A DNA stretch of 29,190 nucleotides from Pleurotus djamor (GCA_029747585.1 JAPEVF010000582.1:1-29190), one strand, 5' to 3'; numbered from the stretch's first letter, positions 8,321-17,872 are shown. Numbers and translations: made by a program. Notes: generated from the sequence alone by a model not told the origin.

Positions 8321-9190
8321 CTTGCCCGCATCTCGGTCGCCTAGATCGAGTCCATTCCATACCTCGACCCATCCACTGTTGCTGCTAGCCAGCAATTTCT
8401 GGCCAGAATTCAGCTCCGAGGCTCACTATGAGGTGCGGCGACGTACGCCACAATCATCCAACTTTCGAGGAACACACGACCAGCGAGTTTTGCCTTTCTC
8501 ATCCTCCTGTACAACTGGTGTAGTGGGAGCTTGGGCACTCATGCAGCAGGACGGAATTTCACCGTGGATGATACCCGCGAGCTCGATCCCAGCCCTGCGA
8601 CAGCCTTCGATACGACAGCCTTCGACCCCGTCAACGTCTAGTCACCCCCTCCATGACGCACGCAATCGTCCCTATAAACGACACCTCAAGGCACATCGAC
8701 TACACATGCAAATCCCTCCTCCTTCCTCCCAAACCCCCATCATCGACACCAACACGACCCTTCGTGTTCCTCCATCACGCCCCATAAACACCAAAAGCCA
8801 CCCTCCGACCAACATCCCTCACGTCTCCAATCTCAACTTTCGACGGTTAGGTCTGTGCCTCTCGTGTCCGTTCCAACCACCATCTTTCATGTCCACTCTC
8901 GCATCAAGGCCTTCGACACATCCATCATCCACGCCAACACGACCCTCGTCCCTCCTTCACGGCCCTCCAATCTCGACCGTTGGGTCCCCATCTAAACAGG
9001 CGGCGTCTCCCACTTCACACTACATGAACCGGATCCTCACAACCACCCACTCTCATGTTCCCTCCCACACCAAACCCTCGCCTCCAACGTCCATCCCCTC
9101 GCCTCTGCGAACAGGACAGGATGTCCACGTCCCACCATATCCCCATGGCAAGTTCTCGAAAGGATGGCTAGAGATGTGTCGTTTTGCGTG
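8321..9190 (+). repeat. C-rich degenerate repeat region (unit 1)
   Basis: Pyrimidine-rich plus strand with imperfect duplications about 185 bp apart: CAACACGACCCTTCGTG with TTCCTCCATCACGCCCC, and CAACACGACCCTCGTCC with TTCACGGCCCTCC; also CTCCAATCTCRAC beside a CGGTTAGGTC or CGTTGGGTCC word. The 293-codon plus frame across it is a Pro/Ser/Thr-rich translation with no domain and is heavily altered by indels in unit 2. I regard it as noncoding repeat, or possibly a long leader. Confidence 0.45.
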
Positions 9191-10055
9191 CTGCCAAATG
9201 TGAGTTTGCATCGCATGTTGACTTTTCGCGAAGACTAACCTTGTTCGATGTCCGCAGTCTCTTTTCGCCACGGACGAGCGCATCAACGCGTGCCCAACCC
9301 ATAGCAGAACGCGGCTGCACGTTGGCGAAAGGGTAGCATCAGATTCAAGAGAGTTGTAGATGGTTTTTCGCGTCGAATTCTGCGGAACAGGTGAGTTTTG
9401 TCTTCGATGATGACTTTTCGAGTAGACTGACCGTGTTTGATGTGCGCAGTAGATCTCCTACACCGCTGCGATGCTGTGCAGGAGGGTGGATGCCCTGGGA
9501 ACGTGCTCTATAGACACCGTTAGCAGGAAGGGCTGCGGAGGCGGAGGACAACACACCAGATACGCTGCTGCGCATGGAGAGGACGCGTAGGCCATGGGGA
9601 GCAATGCTGCAAGTTTACGAAAGAGGTGGTGGTCGTCTACGGAAAGTCATCGAAGGGTATCTGAGCGAACTTCGATTTTTTTGAAAGGTGAGTTTTCGAT
9701 CAATATGAATGTTTTTTGCGGAGGGGACTGACCATAGTCTTTCATGTTCGCGATCTTCGACAGAGAGTAACGAATGTCGCTTTCGAATAACGCTTGATCT
9801 ATCGCCGTTAGCCCCGTCGTGGCTGGCGGAGGAGGAGGAAGGGGAGACTGGAGGTTGGAGGCAAAGGCAGATGGGCAACGGTACACGTACGGGACGCGTC
9901 GAACGTACGGATAGACCGTGAAGGACGGTCATCCCAGTGTACGAAAGGGTTGTGAAGGGTTTGGCTGCGCAAATTGAAAGAAACAAGTGAGTATGTATTG
10001 AATATGTATTTTTTTTTCGAGTTGACTAACCATTGAATAATGCTCGTTTGAACAG
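9191..10055. other. Four introns readable on both strands (unit 1)
   Basis: Plus-strand reading: 9200-9257, 9391-9449, 9688-9763 and 9987-10055, all with GTGAGT donors, CTAAC or CTGAC branch sites (9235, 9427, 9728, 10026) and CAG acceptors. Minus-strand reading: donors GTTAGT or GTCAGT at the same CTRAC sites, ACTCAC branch sites at the same GTGAGT donors, and acceptors at 9191, 9380 and 9965, with one near 9637. Plus donors and branches are more canonical, but exon reading frames look better on the minus strand. The first two introns and their flanks resemble each other, suggesting local duplication. Confidence 0.5.
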
Positions 10056-10091
10056 GAATTTTCGACGACGACATGGATCCACGAACGCCAT
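9637..10091 (-). CDS. Candidate spliced gene fragment, product unknown (unit 1)
   Basis: Minus strand: exon 10091-10031 starting ATG (MAFVDP), intron, exon 9964-9909 (KPFTTLSYTGMTVLHGLS), intron, exon 9847-9733 (PPPPPATTGLTAID, FESDIRYSLSKIANMKDY), then an intron with acceptor at 9637 and further exon sequence below it. All three junctions keep phase. In unit 2 the Pro-rich exon start is 6 bp longer and stays in frame, which supports coding, but a 2-bp insertion at GGATATCC breaks the first exon. No family is recognised. The 3' end is unclear: several continuations are open. The plus-strand intron reading competes with this model. Confidence 0.35.
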
Positions 10092-10614
10092 CTACCCGTA
10101 GCCACCCCTGCGATCGGCCATTAAGGGGAAGAGGAGGAGGAGGAGGAGGACGCTACACGTTCAACAAGGGGACAGTGTCAAGAGAGGAGGAAGGGGAGGA
10201 AGACGAAGGGAGGAAGACGACTTACCGACTGGAGCAATACGACATCAAAGGCACTGTCGCCTGCGGAGCAGCAGCAGATGCGATGCTATGCTCAGACTGC
10301 GGAGAGCCATAATGGACATAGACGCAGTCAGCGAAGGACGGGATGGGACAGGGTATGGAAGGGAGGAGTGAAGGGATGGAGGGATGGATCGTTCGCGTTG
10401 GTGGGAGGGGAGCGGACGGCGTTTGGGTGCCGGAGATTGGAGGGACGCATTGGGCTGGAAAGACGCGTGTTGAAGACGAGTGGAGGGGAGAATGGAACGA
10501 CGAGGAGAACGAGCTGGAGCTGGAGCTGGAGGAGAGAGGTTGCGAGTCGGTGATCGAGACGATGATCAAGTCCCAGTCCGAGTTGGCGCCTTTTCTCGTT
10601 CCGCGGACCGCCAC
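10092..10614 (-). CDS. Candidate two-exon Ser/Pro-rich protein, unknown (unit 1)
   Basis: Minus strand: exon 10614-10226, a 73-bp intron (GTAAGT at 10225, TAG at 10153), exon 10152-10092, 149 codons. It begins MAVRGTRKGANSDWDLII, then has a serine run and Pro/Ser-rich middle, and ends with a TAG immediately followed by the ATG at 10091 in the same frame. The GGA microsatellite in exon 2 differs by 12 bp between units, a multiple of three, and one change near the intron is silent in this frame. Other changes (Ala to Thr, Arg to Gln) are not. A weak candidate; low complexity makes chance ORFs likely. Confidence 0.3.
10125..10151. repeat. GGA microsatellite, length-variable between units
   Basis: About eight GGA copies in unit 1, against about four at 24471-24483 in unit 2. 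It falls in the second exon of the Ser/Pro-rich candidate. Confidence 0.75.
10510..10535. repeat. GAGCTG hexamer microsatellite (unit 1)
   Basis: Three to four copies of GAGCTG on the plus strand, followed by GGAGGAGAGAGG; the counterpart in unit 2 is near 24843. The minus-strand reading encodes the serine run of the candidate protein. Confidence 0.7.
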
Positions 10615-11235
10615 TCACTTCAAACCCTCAACTCAATTTAGGTGCGCAACCACTCTCTCCCCATTCAAAGGTGCTCAACATGCTGATCAAGTTCAATCTG
10701 CGTAGGTGATGGGACTATGCGCTTGCGATGTTGCGCGGCAAGAAGAATGACAAAAATCTAAAATACAACACGTAGTAGCAATTGATAGGTAAGTTCGGTA
10801 TAGCGTCGACGATCGTATCGTAATATTTACTTTTCTCTAGTGTTTCGATGTAGGTGGTTCCAAGATAATGATGACCTAGTAATACACGAATAAAAAGGAA
10901 TGGGTTTTGTGACAAAAAAGCAGATGCGGGATTGCGGATTGCGGATTGCTGTGCGATGTTCCTTTAGGCTTTGTTAGCACGCGTCCGGATATGATGAAAA
11001 GGGAGTGGGCTTACATTGATATTGATAATGGGTTGATGCAAGAAATGGTCAAGAAATGGATTGGCTGGGATCTCGGAGTCAGCAACCAACAACACGACGA
11101 CGCGGAAGAGTCGAAGACACGGAGGAACCTACAGAGATGATGGGAGACGGCCCCTGACGAAGGCTGGGACTTGGTCAGTTCAAAGACTGTCAACCCGCGA
11201 TAGTGATTCAACTCGGCTAACCTGTGATGTTCTCT
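10615..11235. other. Intergenic, no confident gene (unit 1)
   Basis: Downstream of the small membrane-protein gene. An AT-richer stretch (10740-10920) has a 66-codon minus frame (10915-10715) with a plausible peptide core near HHYLGTTYIETLEKS, but no splice context or known family. It could be a 3' UTR or an exon of an unidentified gene. Confidence 0.4.
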
Positions 11236-11749
11236 CTAGGCGTTTGTGTACCATACTACTTCTCGGAAATTGCGAGCAAAGGCTTGTCCCTCTTCCATGA
11301 GACGGCGGCTCGTTGGCGACTGGACATTCACATCGCGTCAATATCCACGTCCGAAAATTGAGAAGAAGCAATCAAACGCGTACCACGAAGACCATCACGC
11401 CGGAGTACAAGTGGTAGAAGCAACGCGCCCACAGAGACCTTGGCTCGGGCTAGGGCATCGTCTCAACACACAAAAACAAGGGTGACGCGTGGTTTGAAGA
11501 TGAACTCACGGGAAACTTCCAGTCAATATCGATAGGCAAGGTCTCGAAGACGGTAGTCTGGAACTTGAAGGTCAGAATACCACCCGGGCGCTTGAGACGA
11601 TTGAAGTTTCCGTCGATGAGGAAGATGAGCAGGAGGCCAGCGCCGAGGATGAGGAAGAGGATAATGAAGAAGAGAAACGAAAAGACAAAGATATTCGCGA
11701 CTGTCGGGGACGTCGCTTCGGACAATCGGCGTCTTATGGATTCAAGCAT
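11236..11749 (-). CDS. Small single-pass membrane protein, three exons (unit 1)
   Basis: Minus strand: exons 11749-11510, 11449-11384 and 11319-11236, all in phase 0, give 129 residues. Introns are 60 bp (GTGAGT to TAG) and 64 bp (GTACGC to CAG). Residues 1-17 are charged (MLESIRRRLSEATSP), about 18-45 form one strongly hydrophobic helix (FVFSFLFFIILFLILGAG), and a polar tail follows with NRLKRPGGILTF, then RRLMEEGQAFARNF near the end. No family is recognised. The two units differ in the coding exons by one residue (Leu to Ala in the helix), while intron 2 has several substitutions, which supports the exon model. Upstream, the minus strand has a CT-rich tract (about 11790-11860) and AATAAAAAG near 11885 as promoter candidates. 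Confidence 0.7.
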
Positions 11750-12930
11750 GGTTTTTGCGGACAGGGTAGGTACTTTGCCTCGATGGGACGGGATGGCGCC
11801 TTGGAGGGGTCGGGACAGACAGGGAGTGGGAGGTGGGGGAGAGCAAGAGCCAGCGACGCGTACTCATCCTTATGTACGCTTTTTATTTCCTCGTTTTTGT
11901 ACCCAGAAATTCGGACTGAACTTTGTTACGAGGTCAGTGATATCCTATGGAATCCAATGGGCGTCTCCCGCGTTGAATCGCAGACGTGACTCGTCCACAA
12001 GTCCTGCGTCTCACCCGCTCGTACCAAGGACTGTAAGTACGTCTTTCATGAGATACAACTACTCTACGACGCGGGAAGTAAGTACTCGTCGTGTTGTTTT
12101 ATAAATACGCCACTGATATGTTCTGACATCACGACCCGTGTGTTTGTTTTCATTCCGTCGATGATCTTCTTCCCATATGGGAAAACCTGCAAGTCTATCC
12201 GTTTGTCCGTCCCAACTTCCCACTCCGTGCTGCTGGTCCCCGTGTCCCCATCCCCTGTCAAGTAATCCCCACAGTGTATCCTGGGGTCATCTTCGGGTTT
12301 CCTGGGGTCACCATGCGCGCCAGTTACTTGGAATCCCAACGACCAACAAACTTTGACTTCTGGGGTTCAAAAAAAATAATACTTAGGAATTGGGACTGGA
12401 CGGCACAGGTTGGGGCAATCAGTACCCTTCGATCGGAGCCCGTATCCCCACAAGAGGGCGCATCAAGAATGTTTAATGTCTCCTCGCGACGCTGCGCCTC
12501 TCCTCCCGCCCCTTCATGTCATTCCATGCGACTTTCCTGTCTCATTCCCCAGCCTAGAATATGGTTAACGAGCGATTCAGCGACTGCTCAACGCTCTCCC
12601 GAGTCCTTGAACACGGTACCCAAACCAGTGGATCCTTTGCGCAGTAACAGCGCGCAGAGTTTAATCCTGATATCATTCCCACCGTGCTAAATTTATCATC
12701 AGTTTTGGACCTCATCGTGCAACGTGTTGGACTTGGGCGTTACCGATGTCATACACGGTTTTTGACGGTGCTTCTGTACACCTCTACGCCGTGGTGTCCG
12801 GCTCCGACTGTCGTACTATTATCGAGAATGATACAAGTTCAACGAAATCTCATATTCACTCCGAGTTTGATACTTGCCGCGCAAGGGTGGTTTGCAAAGT
12901 CTCGAGTACGTAGAGCGGACCATGAACGTC
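11750..12930. other. Intergenic region with promoter-like elements (unit 1)
   Basis: It starts with the CT-rich minus-strand upstream region of the small membrane-protein gene. TTTATAAATA near 12100 is TATA-like on either strand. Two GTAAGTAC sites (about 12032 and 12077, plus strand) look like donors but have no clear partners. Open frames of 80-179 codons change at amino-acid level between units (for example EWEVGTDKRID to EWEAETDERID on the minus strand), so I do not call them. Confidence 0.4.
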
Positions 12931-13173
12931 TTACGTATGTGCAGTAGATAATATAATATGCATTTCAACACCAAACGTATAATGCGGGACCTGCGAAGTG
13001 GAACGAATACGACTTAGACGCAACTTGTCAACCCTACTTACTTGGAATCGTCCCTGAGTAGGTGTTGATGTCGAAGATAAAGAGCCTGAAGATTTGATAA
13101 CAAGACACAGGCAAAGGCGTTGATGTTGATTAGCTGAAGGGCTACTCGACGAATGATTCAACCTTCGATGCAA
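12931..13173 (-). CDS. Possible terminal exons of an unidentified gene (unit 1)
   Basis: Minus strand: a canonical 51-bp intron, 13041-12991 (GTAAGT donor, CGCAG acceptor), joins the frame ending TPTQGRFQ to VPHYTFGVEM and a stop at 12931. The intron length is a multiple of three and it has no stop in frame, so it may also be retained. The only exon difference between units is silent (CGA to CGT), while the intron has a replacement-type change. The frame has no ATG at its 5' end, so upstream exons would be needed. No family recognised. Confidence 0.3.
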   Translation of the reverse strand: MHRRLNHSSSSPSANQHQRLCLCLVIKSSGSLSSTSTPTQGRFQVSRVDKLRLSRIRSTSQVPHYTFGVEMHIILSTAHT

Positions 13174-13177
13174 CGAA

Positions 13178-13459
13178 CTATGAAGTCGACGCCTTGTCCT
13201 TGAGTAAAGACGATGCTGCAGTCCACACGGCGTCAGCTTCCAAAATTTCGAATGAGTTTAATTGGAGTCGAAGAGAAAATACAGCGTTTCTCTTTCTCTT
13301 GGTCATGTACTGGATCTCTGCGAAGTCGAACTTTGACATGGGCAAGTCAAAATGAAGCAGGGGCCCACAGGGGTATGATTCGGAAGGGACTGACGAATAC
13401 GACGCCGCAATAACTTGTAACCGCAATCCAAGAGCTCGATTCATACAGGACAAGGTCAT
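13178..13459 (-). CDS. Possible coding exon, unknown (unit 1)
   Basis: A 93-codon minus frame with a protein-like composition (SKFDFAEIQYMTKRKRNAVF, FEILEADAVWTAASSLL). Between units there are two silent changes and one Ala to Val, whereas the overlapping plus frame changes Arg to Pro. It may belong with the exons at 12931-13173. The frame 13680-13486 just upstream carries a 4-bp indel between units, so it is unlikely to be a conserved exon. Confidence 0.3.
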   Translation of the reverse strand: MTLSCMNRALGLRLQVIAASYSSVPSESYPCGPLLHFDLPMSKFDFAEIQYMTKRKRNAVFSLRLQLNSFEILEADAVWTAASSLLKDKASTS

Positions 13460-13744
13460 TCCAACAGTTTCACAGAAGCTTCAAACTACGAGAAGAAAAA
13501 CGAGACTCGGTGGCTCAAACGCGAGCCTTGCATTTTCACATCATTTTGATCTTCATCACCGAGATGGCTCAATGGAAGTCCTGACGTTGACTCGACGACC
13601 TCCGAGCCTTTGTCTACTCTGCGGCGGATACCAGCAGTGTATGTACTCGCGACACTGGATGCGGAAACATCGAGGGCCAACTGTCATTGAGCTATTGAAT
13701 TGACTAAGTACTGACTAGTCGACGTAAAACAGCTACTGCGATAC

Positions 13745-14345
13745 AAAGAGGTTATGTCAAGGGGAGAAGACTGTAGACTAGCTAGATCGACACGTACTTA
13801 CACTGCCCCTCTCTGAGGAGAGGAAACGGGAAAGAAGACTCTGAAAACGATAGGAAATGAGCCAGAAATGGGAATGTTTACGCAGGAAAGAGCTTACGTT
13901 CATCAAGATTCAAGCTTCGTAGATGAATCAACGATGATCGCCCGCAGCCAATACCACTGACCAGACTCGGCGTAGGCAAGAGCTTGCAACGTACTCTACG
14001 TGGCCAATTTCCTTCCTCGTCCTGGATTTTGGCCTTGGCATTGTCAATGGCGTCCGACTCTTTTGGATCTAATACGAGACTACTAGATAATCAAATCAAG
14101 AGAGTGCGAGAAGAACCTCGTATGATTGCTGCGACTCGAGGAAGACAGGTCAGTATGGGTCGGGAGAAGAAGTGTGTGACCCGCAGTCGGCGTGCTTACT
14201 ATAATTAAGGTGGGCGCAGTACCGACATAGCCTGCCTCTGACGAGAGAGAACAGAAAGAGAGAGGACCTAGAACGATAGCGGATAAGTAAATCAGATTAG
14301 GGATTTTTCTACACGAAACGGGAAAGGAGAGAACTTACTTGGGTG
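13745..14345. repeat. Spacer repeats flanking module E (unit 1 end)
   Basis: Two members of the spacer family (13745-13915 and 14130-14345) flank the ubiquitin-derived segment at 13985-14075. Shared words are CTTACACTGCCCCTCTCTGA, GAGAGGAAACGGGAAAGAAG, AACGATAGCGGATAAGTAAA and AGAACTTACTT. They continue without a break into module A of the next unit. Confidence 0.7.
13985..14075 (-). pseudogene. Ubiquitin-derived module E, truncated (unit 1)
   Basis: Minus strand: KESDAIDNAKAKIQDEEGN, aligning with SDTIDNVKAKIQDKEGI. The neighbouring segment corresponding to ESSDTIDAV is missing here but partly present in unit 2 (28348-28390), because unit 1 has lost about 83 bp. Confidence 0.78.
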
Positions 14346-14418
14346 AAGCGTTGCACAGGATCAGAAATGAGTCGGCCGCAGTAAACTATCATACAGCGTT
14401 GCGCAAGCAGTACCGACG

Positions 14419-14685
14419 TCCCACATGCGAGTGATTTCGAAGCGAGACGAGGCACGGTGGATTTCCTTCCTTGTCCTGGATTTTGGCCTTGACATTGTCA
14501 ATGGGGTCCAAGGGTTCAATCTACACAAAATGGGAGCTTACGCAGGACAGCTTGACGAAGATTTGCGTACCACCACGAAGATGGAGATTAACGATCCTAT
14601 CCTCGCGCACCCGCAGCTCCAGAGCGTCGACCAATCCTGCTCGGTCCTGCTCGGTCGTCTTGACGAAGATTTGCATTCCACCGTG
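14419..14685 (-). pseudogene. Ubiquitin-derived module A (unit 2)
   Basis: Same structure as at 60-325: GGMQIFVKT, LHLRGGTQIFVKLS, an in-frame TAG and IEPLDPIDNVKAKIQDKEG on the minus strand. The preceding codon is changed (ACCGTGG for ACCATGG on plus), and one extra base at AGTACCGACGTC shifts the frame after the NPP region. Confidence 0.84.
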
Positions 14686-14944
14686 GAGATGGACTGCGGT
14701 TCGAAGGGCTCATGTCAAAGGAAGACGTCTGTGCACCGCGGTCGGCGGTGTGAACACGAGCTTAATAATAATTGAGGTGTACTTACACTGCCTCTCACTG
14801 ATGAGAGGAAACGGAAATAAAGAAGCTGGAAAAACGATAGCGAATGAATCCGAGTCAGAGTGGGTGTTTTCACGCTGNAAAAAAAAGGAAATAAAGCTGA
14901 CTTTGGTCAAGTATCATTCATGGATTAAAAAGGGTCCACCACAG

Positions 14945-15132
14945 CCATCAGCCGAACCACGTTCGTCGAGCAGGCCCTATTGGCCTGGAGGGATACCTTG
15001 CTTGCCTTGGATTTTGGTTTGACAGCGCCGATGTCGTCCTGAGAATCAAAATCCCGTAGCAAGTGTTCGTGAGGCGTGGCTGCTGGATTTTGGCCTTGAC
15101 ATTGTTGATGGTCCGACTCAATTCGATCTACT
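14945..15132 (-). pseudogene. Ubiquitin-derived module B (unit 2)
   Basis: Counterpart of 595-760, with ELSRTINNVKAKIQ-like and DFDSQDDIGAVKPK segments on the minus strand. A substitution (GTTGATGG for GTCGATGG on plus) alters the first segment. Confidence 0.68.
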
Positions 15133-15647
15133 AGGAGACTACTAGATAACCACGTCATAAGTGGGACGAGAGTGTCCCTTTGTGACCGGTATCGTATGAC
15201 TCAAGGAGGTCATGTCTGTGTGACGTGGGAGAAGAAGACTACGACTACGGGTCGCAGTCGGCGGCGCGAACAGTAGGTGAATCGAGGTGAGAACAAAGCC
15301 CACACTGTCTGCCTCGAACAAGAGAAAACAGAAACGAGGATTCTGAAAACGATAAAAGGTGAATCGGAAATGTAATCTTTCTGCGCGGACAAGGAAAGAA
15401 TAGAGCTTATCTTTATCAAGCTTTGTGGGTGAACAAAAGAGGATCACATGTCAGTGTGAGTTGGGAGAGGACCGTGAGCCGCAGTCTGCGGTGCGAATGA
15501 TAGCCTAGTTGGAGTGGGAACAATACTCACACCGCCTCGCTCCAACGGGAATGAGAAAGAACGGAAAAGGAACAGCCTAAAAGAATAGTAAATGATCCGG
15601 AATGGGGATTTTCCTACGTGGAAAGGAAGTGAAAGAACTTACTTGCG

Positions 15648-16022
15648 TCAGCCGCAGCTATCCGCCAAACAGCGTCGCGCAAGCTGTGTTCGTCTGGACT
15701 CTGGAGGGATGCTTGTTTTGGATCTGGGTCTCGGGGGCTTCGACGTCGCCCAAGGAATCAAACTCCACGTGCGACTGGTTTGCAGGTGAGACGAGGGGCG
15801 GTGTATTCCCTTCCTTGTCCTGGATTTTGGCCTTGACATTGTCAAAAGTGTCCGAGGGTTTGGTCTAAAAAATGTGAGTTGTGAGTGTTTGCAGGACGGC
15901 TTGACGAAGATTTGCGTACCACCACGGGGATGTAGATTGCGAAGCCTATCCTCCCGAACTTGCAGCCGCGGAGTGTTGACCAACGCTACTATGTCTTGAC
16001 GAAGATTTGCATTCCACCACGG
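15648..16022 (-). pseudogene. Ubiquitin-derived module C (unit 2)
   Basis: Counterpart of 1276-1650: MQIFVKT then TAG, RGGTQIFVKPS, a frame change, NVKAKIQDKEGN continuing into VEFDSLGDVEAPETQIQ. The stop and the frameshift are shared by both units, so they predate the tandem duplication. Confidence 0.8.
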
Positions 16023-16269
16023 AGGCGGAGGAGTTTCCCTATGCATGTACTAACTGCCACTCGAAGCGGTTATGTCAAGCAAAGAAGACTGTGGACTGCG
16101 GTCAGCAGTGTGATCGCGAGCTTAATCGAGGCGCACTTACACCGCCTTTCTTTGACGTGAGGTGACGGAAGAGGAAAACCTTGTAAACGAAGGTAGATGA
16201 ACCGGAATTCGCGGCGGAAACTCATCAAGCTCGTGAATGAATCGGAAACTTGGTCGGCCACAGCCATCT

Positions 16270-16628
16270 ACTAGGCAGCATCGCACAGGTGGTGTTTGTC
16301 TGAAAGGATACCTTCCTTGTCCTGGATCTTTGTTCCGACGGCGTCGATGTCGTCCGAGGAACCGAGCTCCCGCATGCAAGTAATTTCGAGGCGAGATAAA
16401 GCGAGGCGGATTTCTTCCCTTGTCCTGGATTTTGGCCTTGACATTGTCAATGGTCTCCGACGGTTCAATCTAAAAAAATGTAAGCTTTTTGAGGACAGCG
16501 CTCCGAAGATCTGCATACCACCACGGGGACGGAGATTCCAGAGCCTATCCTCGCGCCCTCGCAGCTTCGAAGTGTTGGCCAATCCTGCTAGGTCTTGACG
16601 AAGATTTTCATTCCACCACAGAGTAGTA
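16270..16628 (-). pseudogene. Ubiquitin-derived module D (unit 2)
   Basis: Counterpart of 1898-2262. The plus-strand copy reads TGACATTGTCAATGGTCTCCG where unit 1 has GGACATTCTCGATGGTGTCC, so this segment differs more between units than its flanks. GGMQIF-type and SSDDIDAVGTKIQDKEGI segments are both present. The first GGMKIF start has GATTTTCATTCC where unit 1 has GATTTGCATTCC. Confidence 0.8.
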
Positions 16629-17245
16629 GACGAATCCTCTGTTCGATTTGAAGCGATTTGAAAGAGAGAGATAACGCAGGCTTGCGAGAAAACAGTTGAG
16701 CAGCCGGCGAAGCAAGGTGATTGACAGCAGAGCCAGAGTATGTATAGTATGCCAGTAGTCAGGAGGGAGCCAACCAGAAAATCAAGAGAGAAAATGCTAG
16801 CCGGGGGGAAGGGGGCGTGTTCGTGAGGGTCGATGCCATCAGACACCTCCGTCCAGAAGTATCGGTCCAAAAGTAAATTGAACAAGAAAAACAAGGGTAC
16901 GGGAGCCCATGGGCGAGTGATACGAGTCTGAGTGTTTGTGATTGGAGGAGGGGAAAAGCATGCAANGGGGAGAGCCTGTCGGTTGAATTTGAGGCGGCAG
17001 AGAGACACAGTGATAGCGACAGCAAGGTGCCGCAGGTGTTTTGACACGAATCGACTGTCAAGGAACGCGAGATGAACGAGGACGCTGAGCGAAGGGTACG
17101 ACGAGGCAGGAGGGAGGGAGGAAAAAAGAGGGAAGAGGGAAGAGGGAAGAAGGAAAGAAGCGAGGTTGGGTTACGAGCGTCTATTCGACTCGGTCTATCC
17201 ACAACCACGATGGTCTCCGCTCAACGAATTTAGTTGCAAGTCCAT
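16629..17245 (-). promoter_or_regulatory. CT-rich leader or promoter-like segment (unit 2)
   Basis: Counterpart of 2265-2870, with the same homopyrimidine tract on the minus strand (complement of about 17103-17163). An N at 16966 is an extra base relative to unit 1. Confidence 0.45.
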
Positions 17246-17825
17246 TTCCATATCCGAATTTCATAGTCTTGCTCACCCATGATGATCAGTTATTTTTTAT
17301 CCGACAAATTCCGTTCGTACGTAGCAAGCGACCCTCTGAGGTTGTCATTGCACATTCAATGTCACTTGGACGTTATGTTGATCATCTATGAAGGTCTTGA
17401 CGCGTGCTACAGCGACTGCGGTCTCGCTAGACCTCAGCCCCGGTCACTGCCCTCACTGCGCAACGAAATTGAACACGAATTTAGGATGCTACACTACTCA
17501 AAACTCGAGCGTGCCAGACAGTCTTACCATCCAGTGCGGACCCACCGCAGCTTTAAGCTCGGTGCGCAGCACGGAGATGTCGTACGACATGGCTGAATGA
17601 GGGAGCTGGTACTCTCCCTTTTGGCAAATTCCTCGGATTGCGAAGACTAGGCAACGTTGGCATTGCCACATCCACAATTTCGCTTCGCAGCTAGTTGGCT
17701 TCGAAATGATTTTCCTCGAATGGCTATGCACATCAAAGCTTTGTTGTGCTGCGCAGGTATTTGTGTGTCCCTTGAACCTAAAAATTAAGTTGTCTTATTC
17801 GAAACAGCAGCAAGCAAAGGCGGGG

Positions 17826-17832
17826 TATATAA
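17826..17832 (+). promoter_or_regulatory. TATA box of plus-strand transcription unit (unit 2)
   Basis: TATATAA 41 bases upstream of the ATG at 17873. About 19 inserted bases precede it (CAGCAAGCAAAGGCGGGG), so the upstream context differs from unit 1. Confidence 0.5.
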
Positions 17833-17872
17833 ACCTCTGCCGCATCAACTGTCCCCCAACTATCCCGCCTCC

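Larger units (their letters stand above)
1..14358. repeat. Macro-tandem unit 1 (14,358 bp)
   Basis: The sequence beginning GATCAGAAATGAGTCGGCCG at base 1 recurs at 14359 and 28780. Everything between, ubiquitin-derived array, VPS36, the small membrane-protein gene and the noncoding blocks, is present in the same order and orientation in both full units. The offset between units drifts: 14358 at the start, 14392 near 3480, 14276 near 3730, 14280 over VPS36, 14344 near 9700, 14333 near 11500 and 14421 at the end. Many indels therefore separate the units. The choice of base 1 as boundary is arbitrary, because the window may start anywhere in the repeat. Confidence 0.97.
14705..16240. repeat. Spacer repeat family (unit 2)
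   Basis: Members at about 14705-14915, 15200-15430, 15455-15650 and 16070-16240, in the same order relative to the ubiquitin modules as in unit 1. An N at 14878 sits at the head of an A run. Confidence 0.68.

Noticed and set aside
8322..9203. 293-codon plus-strand ORF as a protein gene
   Set aside because: Low-complexity Pro/Ser/Thr translation over a degenerate repeat, disrupted by many indels in unit 2 and ending inside a probable intron.
12064..12339. 91-codon minus-strand ORF with YLTGDGDTGTSS
   Set aside because: Changes between units are mostly replacements (V to A, G to E, K to E, M to I, H to Y), so there is no sign of coding constraint.
12274..12690. 138-codon plus-strand ORF
   Set aside because: No domain, overlaps the rejected minus frame, and the start is not retained as a frame in unit 2.
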